A DNA stretch of 13,495 nt from an uncultured Bacilli bacterium (GTDB lineage Bacteria > Bacillota_I > Bacilli_A > RF39 > UBA660). Below are positions 1-7,858 of the stretch, in pieces. Numbering within the stretch: the stretch's first letter is position 1; every line of letters begins with the position of its first letter. Location of the stretch: assembly GCA_947629425.1 (NCBI GenBank), contig CANRDR010000029.1, positions 1 to 13,495 of the forward strand, given 5' to 3'. Made by a program: the position numbers and the translations under genes. Below the pieces are notes generated by a model. That model was not told the DNA's origin. It saw only the letters and a program-made list of their open reading frames with translations, and searched no databases.

Positions 1-2007
1 GGAAGATTTACATATGAAAGTGAAGTAACTGGTTCAGTAACAACAACATCAAGAAATCCATTTGAGAGTGGTACACTTGCATATAGTATAGTAGATAATG
101 CAATGAATGGGGACGCTGAAAATCAAGAAAAAACAATATATAGTGAAGAACCAAAAACAAAACCAGCACAAGAAATAAATGATGAAACAGAAAGAACATT
201 ATCAGTAACACAAGATGATGATGGTAATTCATACTACTTTAGAGGAAATGTTAAAGATAATTATATAGATTTTAATAATATGTGCTGGCGTATCGTAAGA
301 ATAGAAGGAGACGGTTCAATCAAGTTAATATTAGAAGATAAAACACAACCATGTAAAGATGCAACGGGCGGTGAAAATTTATTTATAGGAGAAGGCTCAT
401 TGGGATATAGTGGTAGTGGAACAAATGACAGTCCATCTAGAATAGATTATGAAAATTGTACATCAAATATAGAAACATGTATGAAAAAACAGTTTGATGA
501 ATGGTTAAATGCAAATAATTTTGATAAAAGATTATTAAAAGAAGATACATGGGATTTAGGAGATACAGATACATGGTATGACTATTATGGTGCTGTTGAT
601 GTATCGTCATCTTCAAATAAATATTCAGAAATATATAAAAGACTTTATGGTTATGGAGAAAATCAATATGCTAGTTTATTAAAAAGTAAAAATAATTTTA
701 CAAATTATATAGGAACATTAACAGCAGATGAGGTTGCTTTTGCAGGTGCTGTACATATAAATGGAAATGATTCTATAAATAGTAGCTACTATTTATGTGA
801 TTCTAAATCTGATTCTACTTGGTTGACATTGTCTCCTATGAATCGTATGCAAGATCATGATGGTGTTTTTATAATTGTAACTAATTCTAATGATAAATAT
901 ATTGGTGCAATTGGTTATACAATGGTACAAACACTTCATAAATTTCGACCATCTATAGTATTAAAGAAAAACATAAAATTAATAGATGGAAATGGCACAA
1001 AGACAAATGCATATAAAGTAGATGAAAATCCATATGAAGAAAATACATTAGCATATGAAATAGTAAAAAATGCACAAAATGTAAGAGATGAAAAAGAAAC
1101 AGCAAATACAACAAAATTATCACCAGTACCAGAAAGTATACCATCACAACAAGTAAGTGGTGTAGATGAAAAAACATTAAGTATAACAGACGATGATTAT
1201 GGAAGTTCTTACTATTTTAGAGGAAATATAGAAGATAATTATTTAAATTTTAATAATATGTGTTGGAGAATAGTCAGAATAGAAGGAGATAATTCAATTA
1301 AATTAATACTTTATGACAAAGAAAATGAATGTAAAGCAGCAATAGGTGGAGAAAATGCATTTATAGGACAAGGTTCATATGGATATAAAACAGAAAGTTC
1401 TTCTTTTGTATCAGACTATGAAAATTGTACATCAGATAGTGAAACTTGTATGAGAACAAAATTACAAAAATGGTTTAATGAAAAATTTACAAATAATGCA
1501 CAAATTACTTATCCATCAAATGATATTCCAATATTAAAAAAAGAATTTCAAAATATTATAAAATATGAAACATGGAATTTAGGTGACGTAGAAATGAAAA
1601 ATGATAAATCAGAAAATGGTGAAAGACTTTTATGGGGAAATACTAATTATGCAACTCTTTTATCAAATGAAAATGAAAAAATGATAAAAGATTATATATC
1701 TAGTTTAACAGCAGATGAAGTAGCCTTTGCAGGGATAAGACCTAAACCGGGTACATCTAACAACAATTACAGTTGGGTTTTTATATATGATATTAAGATA
1801 GAATGGGTACGATTACTAACATCAGCGTACCCAACAACTGCATTTGGATTATGTAATAATTATTCATTGTCATGTAATCCTACGGGAGGTGCTAGTTTTT
1901 CTTCTCAAACAGGCTATATAAGGCCATCCATAGTATTAAATAGTAATATAGAATATATATCAGGTAATGGATTAAAATCAACTCCATATATAATAGATAC
2001 TAATTAA
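1..2007 (+). CDS. Repeat-domain surface-type protein, 5'-truncated by window edge
   Basis: The reading frame is open from base 1, so the gene starts outside the window; Met at 103 is only an internal codon. The visible 668 residues hold the end of one repeat (NPFESGTLAY, residues 19-28) and two full repeats of about 326 residues. Landmarks recur at this spacing: TLS (66 and 392), NNMCWRIVRIEGD with Cys95 and Cys421, an NCTS...ETCM pair, TWDLGD/TWNLGD, TADEVAFAG, and RPSIVL (Arg316 and Arg641). Four cysteines per repeat suggest disulfides and an extracellular site. The TADEVAFAG...W.LSP...RPSIVL half resembles C-type-lectin/FGE-like domains such as DUF6273; that is from memory and tentative. 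No sorting motif or C-terminal membrane segment is visible, so any anchor must be upstream. Function is unknown; adhesion or binding is only a guess. A terminator overlaps the stop. Confidence 0.85.
   Translation, partial: GRFTYESEVTGSVTTTSRNPFESGTLAYSIVDNAMNGDAENQEKTIYSEEPKTKPAQEINDETERTLSVTQDDDGNSYYFRGNVKDNYIDFNNMCWRIVRIEGDGSIKLILEDKTQPCKDATGGENLFIGEGSLGYSGSGTNDSPSRIDYENCTSNIETCMKKQFDEWLNANNFDKRLLKEDTWDLGDTDTWYDYYGAVDVSSSSNKYSEIYKRLYGYGENQYASLLKSKNNFTNYIGTLTADEVAFAGAVHINGNDSINSSYYLCDSKSDSTWLTLSPMNRMQDHDGVFIIVTNSNDKYIGAIGYTMVQTLHKFRPSIVLKKNIKLIDGNGTKTNAYKVDENPYEENTLAYEIVKNAQNVRDEKETANTTKLSPVPESIPSQQVSGVDEKTLSITDDDYGSSYYFRGNIEDNYLNFNNMCWRIVRIEGDNSIKLILYDKENECKAAIGGENAFIGQGSYGYKTESSSFVSDYENCTSDSETCMRTKLQKWFNEKFTNNAQITYPSNDIPILKKEFQNIIKYETWNLGDVEMKNDKSENGERLLWGNTNYATLLSNENEKMIKDYISSLTADEVAFAGIRPKPGTSNNNYSWVFIYDIKIEWVRLLTSAYPTTAFGLCNNYSLSCNPTGGASFSSQTGYIRPSIVLNSNIEYISGNGLKSTPYIIDTN
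55..1026 (+). repeat. First complete ~972-bp intragenic repeat unit
   Basis: This unit runs from the NPFE...TLAY.IV.NA segment (residue 19) to just before its second occurrence, NPYE...TLAYEIVKNA (residue 343). It holds the first NNMCWRIVRIEGD and TADEVAFAG modules. The second unit, from 1027 to the stop, matches it in order and spacing. The most divergent stretch between the copies is the one between TADEVAFAG and RPSIVL. Confidence 0.75.
1027..2007 (+). repeat. Second complete intragenic repeat unit
   Basis: This is the second copy of the surface-protein repeat. It begins at NPYEENTLAY and ends at the C-terminus after RPSIVL. Copies share GNxxDNYxxFNNMCWRIVRIEGD nearly residue for residue, but differ in length and composition between the TWNLGD and TADEVAFAG landmarks and again just before RPSIVL. 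It lacks the trailing NPxE linker because the protein ends here. Confidence 0.75.
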
Positions 2008-2021
2008 CGTTAGTATTTTTT
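1997..2021 (+). terminator. Intrinsic terminator of the surface-protein gene
   Basis: ATACTAA (1997-2003) pairs perfectly with TTAGTAT (2010-2016) around a 6-nt loop, followed by T2016-T2021. The stop codon TAA (2005-2007) lies in the loop, so terminator and coding end share DNA. Confidence 0.7.
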
Positions 2022-2040
2022 ATATTAAATAATATAAAAT

Positions 2041-2069
2041 TTGAAAAAAATAATATTTTATGCTAATAT
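2041..2069 (+). promoter_or_regulatory. Promoter of the dus-kinase unit
   Basis: A -35 TTGAAA (2041-2046), a 17-bp spacer and a -10 TAATAT (2064-2069) preceded by TGC (2061-2063) form an extended -10 promoter. A GGTGA Shine-Dalgarno at 2082-2086 precedes the ATG at 2091, so the leader is only about 15 nt. Confidence 0.6.
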
Positions 2070-2090
2070 ATCATTACTTTTGGTGATATT

Positions 2091-3077
2091 ATGTTTAAAA
2101 TTGGTAATATTGAAATTAAAAATAATGTAGTTTTAGCACCTATGGCTGGAATATCTAATCCAACATTTATTAGTATATTAGAAAGTATGGGATTATCTCT
2201 TGCTTTTACAGAATTAATTAGTAGTGAAGCAATTGTAAGAGGAAATAAAAAAACATTTGAAATGCTTAATGGACTAGATAAAATTAGTATTCCTGTAGGA
2301 GTTCAGATATTTGGAAGCAATCCAGAAACTATGGCTAAATCTGCAAAAATACTTGTAGATAAATTCAATATAAAACTAATAGATATTAATATGGGTTGTC
2401 CTGTACCAAAAGTTGCAATAAAAAATAGTGCTGGTAGTGCACTATTAAAAAATCCTAAACTTGTAAAAGAAATAGTTTCTTCAGTTGTTAAAAGCGTAAA
2501 TGTTCCAGTAACTGTAAAAATAAGAAGTGGGTGGGATGAATCTTCTATAAATGCTAAAGAAATAGCAAAAATAGTAGAAGAAAGTGGAGCAAGTGCAATA
2601 ACAATTCATGCAAGAACAAGGCAACAAGGATATAGTGGAAAATCAGATTGGAATATAATAAAACAAGTTAAAGAATGTGTAAGTATTCCAGTAATAGGTA
2701 ATGGTGATGTAACTACACCAGAACTTGCAAAAGAAATGCTAGATACAACAAATTGTGATACAGTAATGATTGGACGTGGAGTATTAGGTAATCCATGGTT
2801 AATAAAAAATACAATTGAATATTTAAATACAGGACACTATGAAAATAATATAACAATAGAAGATAAAATAAATATGTTAAAAAAACACTTTGAATTATTA
2901 ATAAAAAATACTAATGAACATGTTGCAATGTTAGAAATAAGAAGTCATGCTTTATGGTATTTAAAAGGAATAAATGGAAGTGCTAATATAAAAAATAAAA
3001 TATGTCAAGCTAAAAAAGTAGAAGATATATTTAATATATTAGATGATTTTAAGGGGGATATAAATGGAAGAATATAA
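2091..3077 (+). CDS. dusB: tRNA-dihydrouridine synthase, DusB-like
   Basis: This is a TIM-barrel flavoenzyme that reduces uridine to dihydrouridine in tRNA, using FMN and NADPH in the cytoplasm. At 328 residues it has the usual family length. Visible hallmarks are LAPMAGISNPTF (15-26) at the FMN site, TELISSEA, GVQIFGS, and NMGCP with the catalytic Cys103 (the general acid to the uracil ring). Further on are VKIRSGWD, the IHARTRQQGYSG strand that binds FMN phosphate, IPVIGNGDV and IGRGVLGNPW. Low-GC bacteria often have a single Dus; the NMGCPVPKV form and length fit the DusB group, but DusB is hard to tell from other bacterial Dus proteins by eye. It has its own promoter and overlaps the downstream kinase-like gene by 14 bp, which suggests translational coupling. 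Confidence 0.93.
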   Translation: MFKIGNIEIKNNVVLAPMAGISNPTFISILESMGLSLAFTELISSEAIVRGNKKTFEMLNGLDKISIPVGVQIFGSNPETMAKSAKILVDKFNIKLIDINMGCPVPKVAIKNSAGSALLKNPKLVKEIVSSVVKSVNVPVTVKIRSGWDESSINAKEIAKIVEESGASAITIHARTRQQGYSGKSDWNIIKQVKECVSIPVIGNGDVTTPELAKEMLDTTNCDTVMIGRGVLGNPWLIKNTIEYLNTGHYENNITIEDKINMLKKHFELLIKNTNEHVAMLEIRSHALWYLKGINGSANIKNKICQAKKVEDIFNILDDFKGDINGRI

Positions 3078-3807
3078 AACATATTTAGGAAGAATAGAAA
3101 AATATTCTAATTTAGGATATGGCTCATTTAGTGATGTATTTATGTGTGATTTTGATGGGTCTTTATTTGCATATAAAGAATATAATTCTTTAGAGCATGT
3201 TAAATTAATAAAAGATAAAATGCATAAGTTAACTGAATTTTTTAGAACTAACGAATCATTAAATTTTCCTTATAAATTAGTATATAAAAATCCAAATGAT
3301 GAATTATTTATAGGATTAATATTAGATTATTTATATCAATATCGTAAATTAGATACTAAAAAAATAGATAAAGATAAAATGATAAATATATTAAAAAGAG
3401 TAAGAAACTTAATAGAAATAATTCATAAAGAATATAATTTAATTCATGGAGATTTACATTCAGAAAATATATTATATAATATAGAAACAGATAAAATATC
3501 TATAATAGATTTTGATTCATCATTTGATATAAATACTAAATTTGGTTATAATAAAGATATAATAAATGAATTAAATCTAAATTATATAAATAAAATGGGT
3601 ATTGATGAAGGAATAGATACATATTTGTTTAATTTAAATACTTATAATATATTATGTGATTATAATGGACAAAATAATAAATCAACATTACAAAATATAA
3701 ATAATTCATATTATCCAAATTTAAATAATAAAGTAATATCTATATTAGATACTTATAAAAATTATAGCAAAAAATTAAGTAAAGACTATATTATTGATTA
3801 TTTATAG
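3064..3807 (+). CDS. Protein-kinase-fold protein (small phosphotransferase)
   Basis: A 247-residue protein with most landmarks of the kinase fold: a glycine loop GYGSFSDVF (18-26), the VAIK-type Lys38 in FAYKEY, a catalytic loop HGDLHSEN (128-135) with Asp130 and Asn135, and a metal-binding IDFD with Asp149 in place of DFG. The HGDLH form is shared with aminoglycoside/choline-kinase-like and LPS-kinase-like enzymes, whereas the loop and Lys motif look like Ser/Thr kinases. The substrate cannot be read, so it may phosphorylate a protein or a small molecule. There is no transmembrane or PASTA region. The start at 3064 lies inside dus and is supported by AAGGGGG at 3051-3057, six bases away. It shares the dus promoter. 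Its last codons form the stem of a terminator and overlap the opposing peptidase gene by 17 bp. Confidence 0.82.
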   Translation: MEEYKTYLGRIEKYSNLGYGSFSDVFMCDFDGSLFAYKEYNSLEHVKLIKDKMHKLTEFFRTNESLNFPYKLVYKNPNDELFIGLILDYLYQYRKLDTKKIDKDKMINILKRVRNLIEIIHKEYNLIHGDLHSENILYNIETDKISIIDFDSSFDINTKFGYNKDIINELNLNYINKMGIDEGIDTYLFNLNTYNILCDYNGQNNKSTLQNINNSYYPNLNNKVISILDTYKNYSKKLSKDYIIDYL

Positions 3808-3815
3808 TCTTTTTT
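3781..3815 (+). terminator. Terminator hairpin inside two convergent gene ends
   Basis: AAAGACTATA (3781-3790) pairs perfectly over 10 bp with TATAGTCTTT (3803-3812) around a 12-nt loop, followed by T3810-T3815. The kinase-like stop TAG (3805-3807) lies in the descending arm and the peptidase stop (3791-3793, minus strand) in the loop. The long T run follows on the plus strand. On the minus strand the hairpin is followed only by a weak, interrupted U tract. Confidence 0.75.
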
Positions 3816-4771
3816 AAATACTTAATATAATTATCACTATTTTTTGTTAAATTAATATTATACTTATCTAAATTTTCTCTAAAACTTTCATTACTTCTTA
3901 TTAGATTATCACATATATGAAAACAATAATCTTTATCATCTAAATAAATATAAAATAACTCTATTGCAATAAAATAAGATATAATAACACAAACTAATTC
4001 ATCTACTGTAGAAGAAAATAAATCATACATACTATCTTTATTTATAAAATATTTTTTATTTAAATAATTATAAATACTATCTTTACTTACTAAATTATTA
4101 TTTAATATTTCAAATCTAACTTTTAAACTATTAATAAACCCATAAATCATATCTAAAGTATCTAATTGTGGTTTAATAATCTCTTTATCAAAAAACAAAT
4201 TCTTATTTAATTCGTAATTTGTAATCATCTCTATTAATGAACTTAAGAATTCATTTTCTAAAGAATAAAAAGTATTTATATTTTTATAAGACCAATAAAC
4301 ATGCATAAATTCATGAATAGGAGTAAATAAATCTGATATAGAATTAAATTTATTTATTTCAATATAATATTTATTTAAATGTTTAGAATAATATGTAGTA
4401 CCAAAATAATCTTTAGATTTATTAAATATAAAATATGTTTTATTATTTAAAATACATATAAGTTCTTTATACCATTTAGAATTTATATTATTTAGTAAAT
4501 CTAAACTAAATTCTAATAAATCTTTATTAGATATAATAAATTTATCATATTCTATATTCTTTATAGATTTATTATCATACTTATTAATAATAATATCTAA
4601 AATATCTTTATAATGTTTAATCTTATCATATTTTATTCTATCATTAAAACTAATTGGACTATATATTTTTTCTAACAAAACATGTATTTCTTCTTTTACA
4701 TCTTTAGTTTGTTCTAATGATTTTAAATATTTTATATCTTTTATTAATATTTTATTTGTTAATTTATGCAT
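3791..4771 (-). CDS. HExxH zinc metallopeptidase, reduced M3-like
   Basis: A 326-residue protein (counted from the ATG at 4771) with the zinc motif HEFMH at 153-157. Glu174-F-L-S-S-L-I-Glu181 follows, in the order of the M3 pattern (HExxH, then E..S...E), where Glu174 would be the third zinc ligand. M3 enzymes such as oligoendopeptidase F are about 600 residues, so this would be only a compact catalytic core. Assignment to M3 rather than another gluzincin is inference. No signal peptide or membrane segment is seen, so it is probably cytosolic peptide hydrolysis. An in-frame GTG at 4780 would add three residues. I prefer the ATG because AGGTGA (4777-4782, minus strand) sits five bases before it and contains that GTG. 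The gene is convergent with the dus-kinase unit and divergent from uvrA. Confidence 0.75.
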   Translation of the reverse strand: MHKLTNKILIKDIKYLKSLEQTKDVKEEIHVLLEKIYSPISFNDRIKYDKIKHYKDILDIIINKYDNKSIKNIEYDKFIISNKDLLEFSLDLLNNINSKWYKELICILNNKTYFIFNKSKDYFGTTYYSKHLNKYYIEINKFNSISDLFTPIHEFMHVYWSYKNINTFYSLENEFLSSLIEMITNYELNKNLFFDKEIIKPQLDTLDMIYGFINSLKVRFEILNNNLVSKDSIYNYLNKKYFINKDSMYDLFSSTVDELVCVIISYFIAIELFYIYLDDKDYCFHICDNLIRSNESFRENLDKYNINLTKNSDNYIKYLKKTINNQ

Positions 4772-4790
4772 GTTTGTCACCTAAGGATAT

Positions 4791-4799
4791 ATAATAACA
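4791..4799 (-). promoter_or_regulatory. Extended -10 promoter of the metallopeptidase gene
   Basis: On the minus strand TGT-TATTAT forms an extended -10, with TATTAT at 4796-4791. No good -35 is seen 17 bp upstream, as is allowed for extended -10 promoters. The implied leader is short and contains the AGGTGA Shine-Dalgarno. Confidence 0.45.
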
Positions 4800-4836
4800 C
4801 AAAATTTATAAATTTAATTTTATTTTTTTTATTTTG

Positions 4837-4845
4837 TGGTAAAAT
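4837..4845 (+). promoter_or_regulatory. Extended -10 promoter of uvrA
   Basis: TGG-TAAAAT (4837-4845) is an extended -10 with no clear -35 in the T-rich DNA upstream. TGGAG at 4857-4861, eight bases before the ATG at 4870, is the ribosome binding site. No SOS (LexA/DinR-like) box is apparent, though this was judged only by eye. Confidence 0.5.
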
Positions 4846-4869
4846 AATAAAGCGAATGGAGTTTTTTAT

Positions 4870-7683
4870 ATGGATAAAATAGTTATAAAAGGTGCAAGAG
4901 AAAATAATTTAAAGAATATTGATATAGAAATACCTAAAAATAAATTAGTAGTTGTTACAGGAGTATCAGGTAGTGGTAAAAGTAGTTTAGCATTTGATAC
5001 TATATATGCTGAAGGACAAAGAAGATATGTAGAAAGTTTATCCAGCTATGCAAGACAATTTTTAGGTGGTACTGAAAAACCTGATGTAGATTCTATAGAA
5101 GGATTAAGTCCAAGTATTTCTATTGATCAAAAAACTACAAATAAAAATCCTAGAAGTACGGTTGCTACTGTTACTGAAATTTATGATTATTTTAGATTAT
5201 TATATGCAAGAATTGGGGTACCATATTGTCCTAAACATAAAACTCCTATTAAAAGTCAAAGTATTGAAGAAATGACTAATAAAGTATTATCTTTAGAAAC
5301 GGGTACTAAATTAGAAATATTATCACCTGTAGTATATGGTGAAAAAGGAAGCCATGTTAATATATTAAATGATTTAAGAAAAAGTGGTTTTACTAGAGTT
5401 AAAATAAATGGAGAAAACTATGATTTAAGTGAAGAGATTAAATTAGAAAAAAATAAAAAAGATAATATATTAGTTATAGTAGATAGAATAGTTGTAAGAG
5501 ATGAAGATAGAAGTAGAATTTTTGATTCTTTAGAAACTGCTACTAAATTAAGCAATGGAAAAGTAGTATTAAATATAATTGGTGATAAAGAAATTATTAT
5601 GAGTGAACATTATGCTTGTCCAGAATGTGATTTTTCATTACCAGAATTAGAACCTAGATTATTTTCTTTTAATGCACCATATGGAGCATGTCCAGAATGT
5701 AAAGGATTAGGTACTAAACAAAATATTAGTATAGATTTATTAATACCTGATAAAAATTTAAGTATCTTGAATGGTGCTATAAAACCTTTAACATTAGATC
5801 AAAATATATATATGACTAACATATTAACAGTAGCAAAATATTATAATATAGATTTAAGTGTACCTGTTAAAGATATGAAAAAAGAAGATTTAGATATAAT
5901 ATTATATGGTTCTAAAGATTTAATTAATTTTGAATATACAAGTAAAAATGGTAATAAAAGATATACAAAAGATTATTATGAAGGATTTGTTACTAATTTT
6001 GAAAGAAGATATTTAGAAACTAATAGTACATGGATTAGAGAATGGATAGAATCTTATATGGTAGAAACTACTTGTCCTAAATGTCATGGTTCAAGATTAA
6101 AAAATGATGTTTTAAATGTTTTAATAAATAAAAAAAATATTTATGAATTAACATGTATGAGTATATTAGAATTAATAGATTTTTTTGATAATTTAAAACT
6201 TAATAATGAAGAAAAAAAGATAAGTGAATTAATTATTAAAGAAATAAAATCAAGATTAGATTTTTTAAATAATGTTGGGTTATCTTATTTAACATTAAAT
6301 AGAAGCGCTGGAACTTTATCAGGTGGAGAATCACAAAGAATAAGACTTGCAACACAAATTGGAAGTCGTTTAAGTGGAGTATTATATGTATTAGATGAAC
6401 CAAGTATTGGATTACATCAAAAAGATAATGAACGATTAATTAATTCATTAAAAGAAATGAGAGATTTAGGAAATACTTTAATAGTTGTTGAACATGATGA
6501 AGATACTATGCTTGCCGCCGATTACTTAATAGATGTAGGGCCGGAGGCAGGTGAAAATGGTGGATATATAGTTGCAAAAGGAACACCAGAAGAAGTTAAA
6601 AACTCAGACAGTTTAACAGGAAGATATTTATCTCGTAAAGAAAAGATAGAAATACCTAAAAAAAGAAGAAAAGGTAATGGATTATTTTTAAGCATTAAAG
6701 GTGCAAAAGAAAATAATTTAAAGAATATAAATGTAGATATACCATTAAATACATTTACAGTAGTAACTGGTGTATCTGGAAGTGGTAAAAGTACATTAGT
6801 TAATGAAATACTTTATAAATCATTAAAAAAAGAAATATATAATAGCAAAGAAATACCTGGAAAAGTAAAAGAAATTAAAGGTATGGAAAATGTAGATAAA
6901 GTAGTTGATATTACACAAGATCCAATAGGTAGAACTCCAAGAAGTAATCCTGCAACTTATGTAGGTGTATTTGATGATATTAGAGATGTTTTTGCTGAAA
7001 TGAAAGAATCTAAAATTAGAGGATATGATAAAGGTAGATTTTCATTTAATGTAAAAGGTGGAAGATGTGAAGCATGTAATGGAGATGGAGTTAAAAAAAT
7101 AGAAATGCATTTCTTACCAGATGTTTATGTTCCATGTGATTTATGTAAAGGAAAAAGATATAATAGTGAAACATTAGAAGTTAAATTTAAAGGAAAAAGT
7201 ATCGCTGATGTTTTAGATATGAGAGTAAGTGAAGCATTAGAATTTTTTGAAAATGTTCCAAAAGTTAGAGATAAGTTACAAGTTATGAAAAATGTAGGAT
7301 TATCTTATATTAAATTAGGACAAAGTGCTCCAACTTTATCAGGTGGAGAAGCAGGACGTGTTAAACTTGCAAAAGAATTACAGAAAAAACCTACTGGAAA
7401 AAGTATATTTATATTAGATGAACCTACAACAGGATTACATGTAGATGATATTAAAAAATTATTACTAATTTTACAAAGAATTGTTGATAATGGAGATACT
7501 GTATTAATAATAGAACATAATTTAGATGTTATTAAAGTTGCAGATTATATAATTGATTTAGGGCCGGATGGTGGAAATGGTGGAGGTAAAGTTATTGCAA
7601 AAGGAACACCAGAAGAAGTTTCAAAAACTAAAGGTTCATATACTGGAGAATTTTTAAAAAAGATATTTGATGAAAATAAGTAA
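4870..7683 (+). CDS. uvrA: Excinuclease ABC subunit A (UvrA)
   Basis: UvrA is the damage-recognition ATPase of nucleotide excision repair. It dimerises, loads UvrB at lesions and acts on DNA in the cytoplasm. At 937 residues it is full length. NBD1 has Walker A GVSGSGKS (31-38), signature LSGGESQR (483-490) and Walker B LDEPS (Asp509, Glu510). NBD2 has GVSGSGKS (634-641), signature LSGGEAGR (823-830) and LDEPTTG (Asp850, Glu851). Zinc-module cysteine pairs are at 250/253 with 274/277 and at 733/736 with 756/759; additional CPKH (120-123) and CPKC (402-405) sites are present. The NBD2 signature normally reads LSGGEAQR, so Gly829 replaces an almost invariant Gln. uvrB is not adjacent in the window. 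Expression is from its own promoter, ending at the hairpin at 7683-7716. Confidence 0.98.
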   Translation: MDKIVIKGARENNLKNIDIEIPKNKLVVVTGVSGSGKSSLAFDTIYAEGQRRYVESLSSYARQFLGGTEKPDVDSIEGLSPSISIDQKTTNKNPRSTVATVTEIYDYFRLLYARIGVPYCPKHKTPIKSQSIEEMTNKVLSLETGTKLEILSPVVYGEKGSHVNILNDLRKSGFTRVKINGENYDLSEEIKLEKNKKDNILVIVDRIVVRDEDRSRIFDSLETATKLSNGKVVLNIIGDKEIIMSEHYACPECDFSLPELEPRLFSFNAPYGACPECKGLGTKQNISIDLLIPDKNLSILNGAIKPLTLDQNIYMTNILTVAKYYNIDLSVPVKDMKKEDLDIILYGSKDLINFEYTSKNGNKRYTKDYYEGFVTNFERRYLETNSTWIREWIESYMVETTCPKCHGSRLKNDVLNVLINKKNIYELTCMSILELIDFFDNLKLNNEEKKISELIIKEIKSRLDFLNNVGLSYLTLNRSAGTLSGGESQRIRLATQIGSRLSGVLYVLDEPSIGLHQKDNERLINSLKEMRDLGNTLIVVEHDEDTMLAADYLIDVGPEAGENGGYIVAKGTPEEVKNSDSLTGRYLSRKEKIEIPKKRRKGNGLFLSIKGAKENNLKNINVDIPLNTFTVVTGVSGSGKSTLVNEILYKSLKKEIYNSKEIPGKVKEIKGMENVDKVVDITQDPIGRTPRSNPATYVGVFDDIRDVFAEMKESKIRGYDKGRFSFNVKGGRCEACNGDGVKKIEMHFLPDVYVPCDLCKGKRYNSETLEVKFKGKSIADVLDMRVSEALEFFENVPKVRDKLQVMKNVGLSYIKLGQSAPTLSGGEAGRVKLAKELQKKPTGKSIFILDEPTTGLHVDDIKKLLLILQRIVDNGDTVLIIEHNLDVIKVADYIIDLGPDGGNGGGKVIAKGTPEEVSKTKGSYTGEFLKKIFDENK

Positions 7684-7716
7684 AGCATATGTCAAATAAA
7701 GACATTGTGCTTTTTT
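7683..7716 (+). terminator. Intrinsic terminator of uvrA
   Basis: AAGCA/TGCTT (7683-7687 with 7708-7712) and ATGTC/GACAT form a hairpin with a small internal bulge, followed by a T run to 7716. It begins at the last base of the uvrA stop codon. Confidence 0.8.
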
Positions 7717-7858
7717 ATTTATGATTATTGTAGTATTATTAAAATAGAGGTGTAAGATGGAAGAAAAGAAGAGTAATAGTGGGTTAATAGTGTTGATAGT
7801 AATATTAATTATATTTATATTAGGATTAGGTGGATTTATAGGATATACAGTATTAAAT
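7710..7858 (+). repeat. Duplicated promoter/anchor block, copy 1
   Basis: This 149-bp segment matches 9003-9151 at a constant offset of 1293 with five mismatches and no gaps by eye. It covers the AT-rich upstream region, the AGAGGTG ribosome binding site (7746-7752) and the first 34 codons (cytosolic tip and membrane helix) of gene A. Homology begins exactly at the T run of the uvrA terminator. A TTTTTT/TATTAT pair with 17-bp spacing (7711-7739) is a weak promoter candidate, but its start site would fall on the Shine-Dalgarno. Confidence 0.9.

Noticed and set aside
103..105. ATG at 103 as the start of the repeat surface protein
   Set aside because: The frame is open to base 1 and the upstream residues match the end of a repeat (NPFESGTLAY), so the ATG is internal and the gene is cut by the window edge.
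8..232. Minus-strand open frame of 74 codons
   Set aside because: Leu/His/Phe-rich composition of an antisense frame to an A-rich gene, no ribosome binding site, fully inside the surface-protein gene. The same applies to 953-1177.
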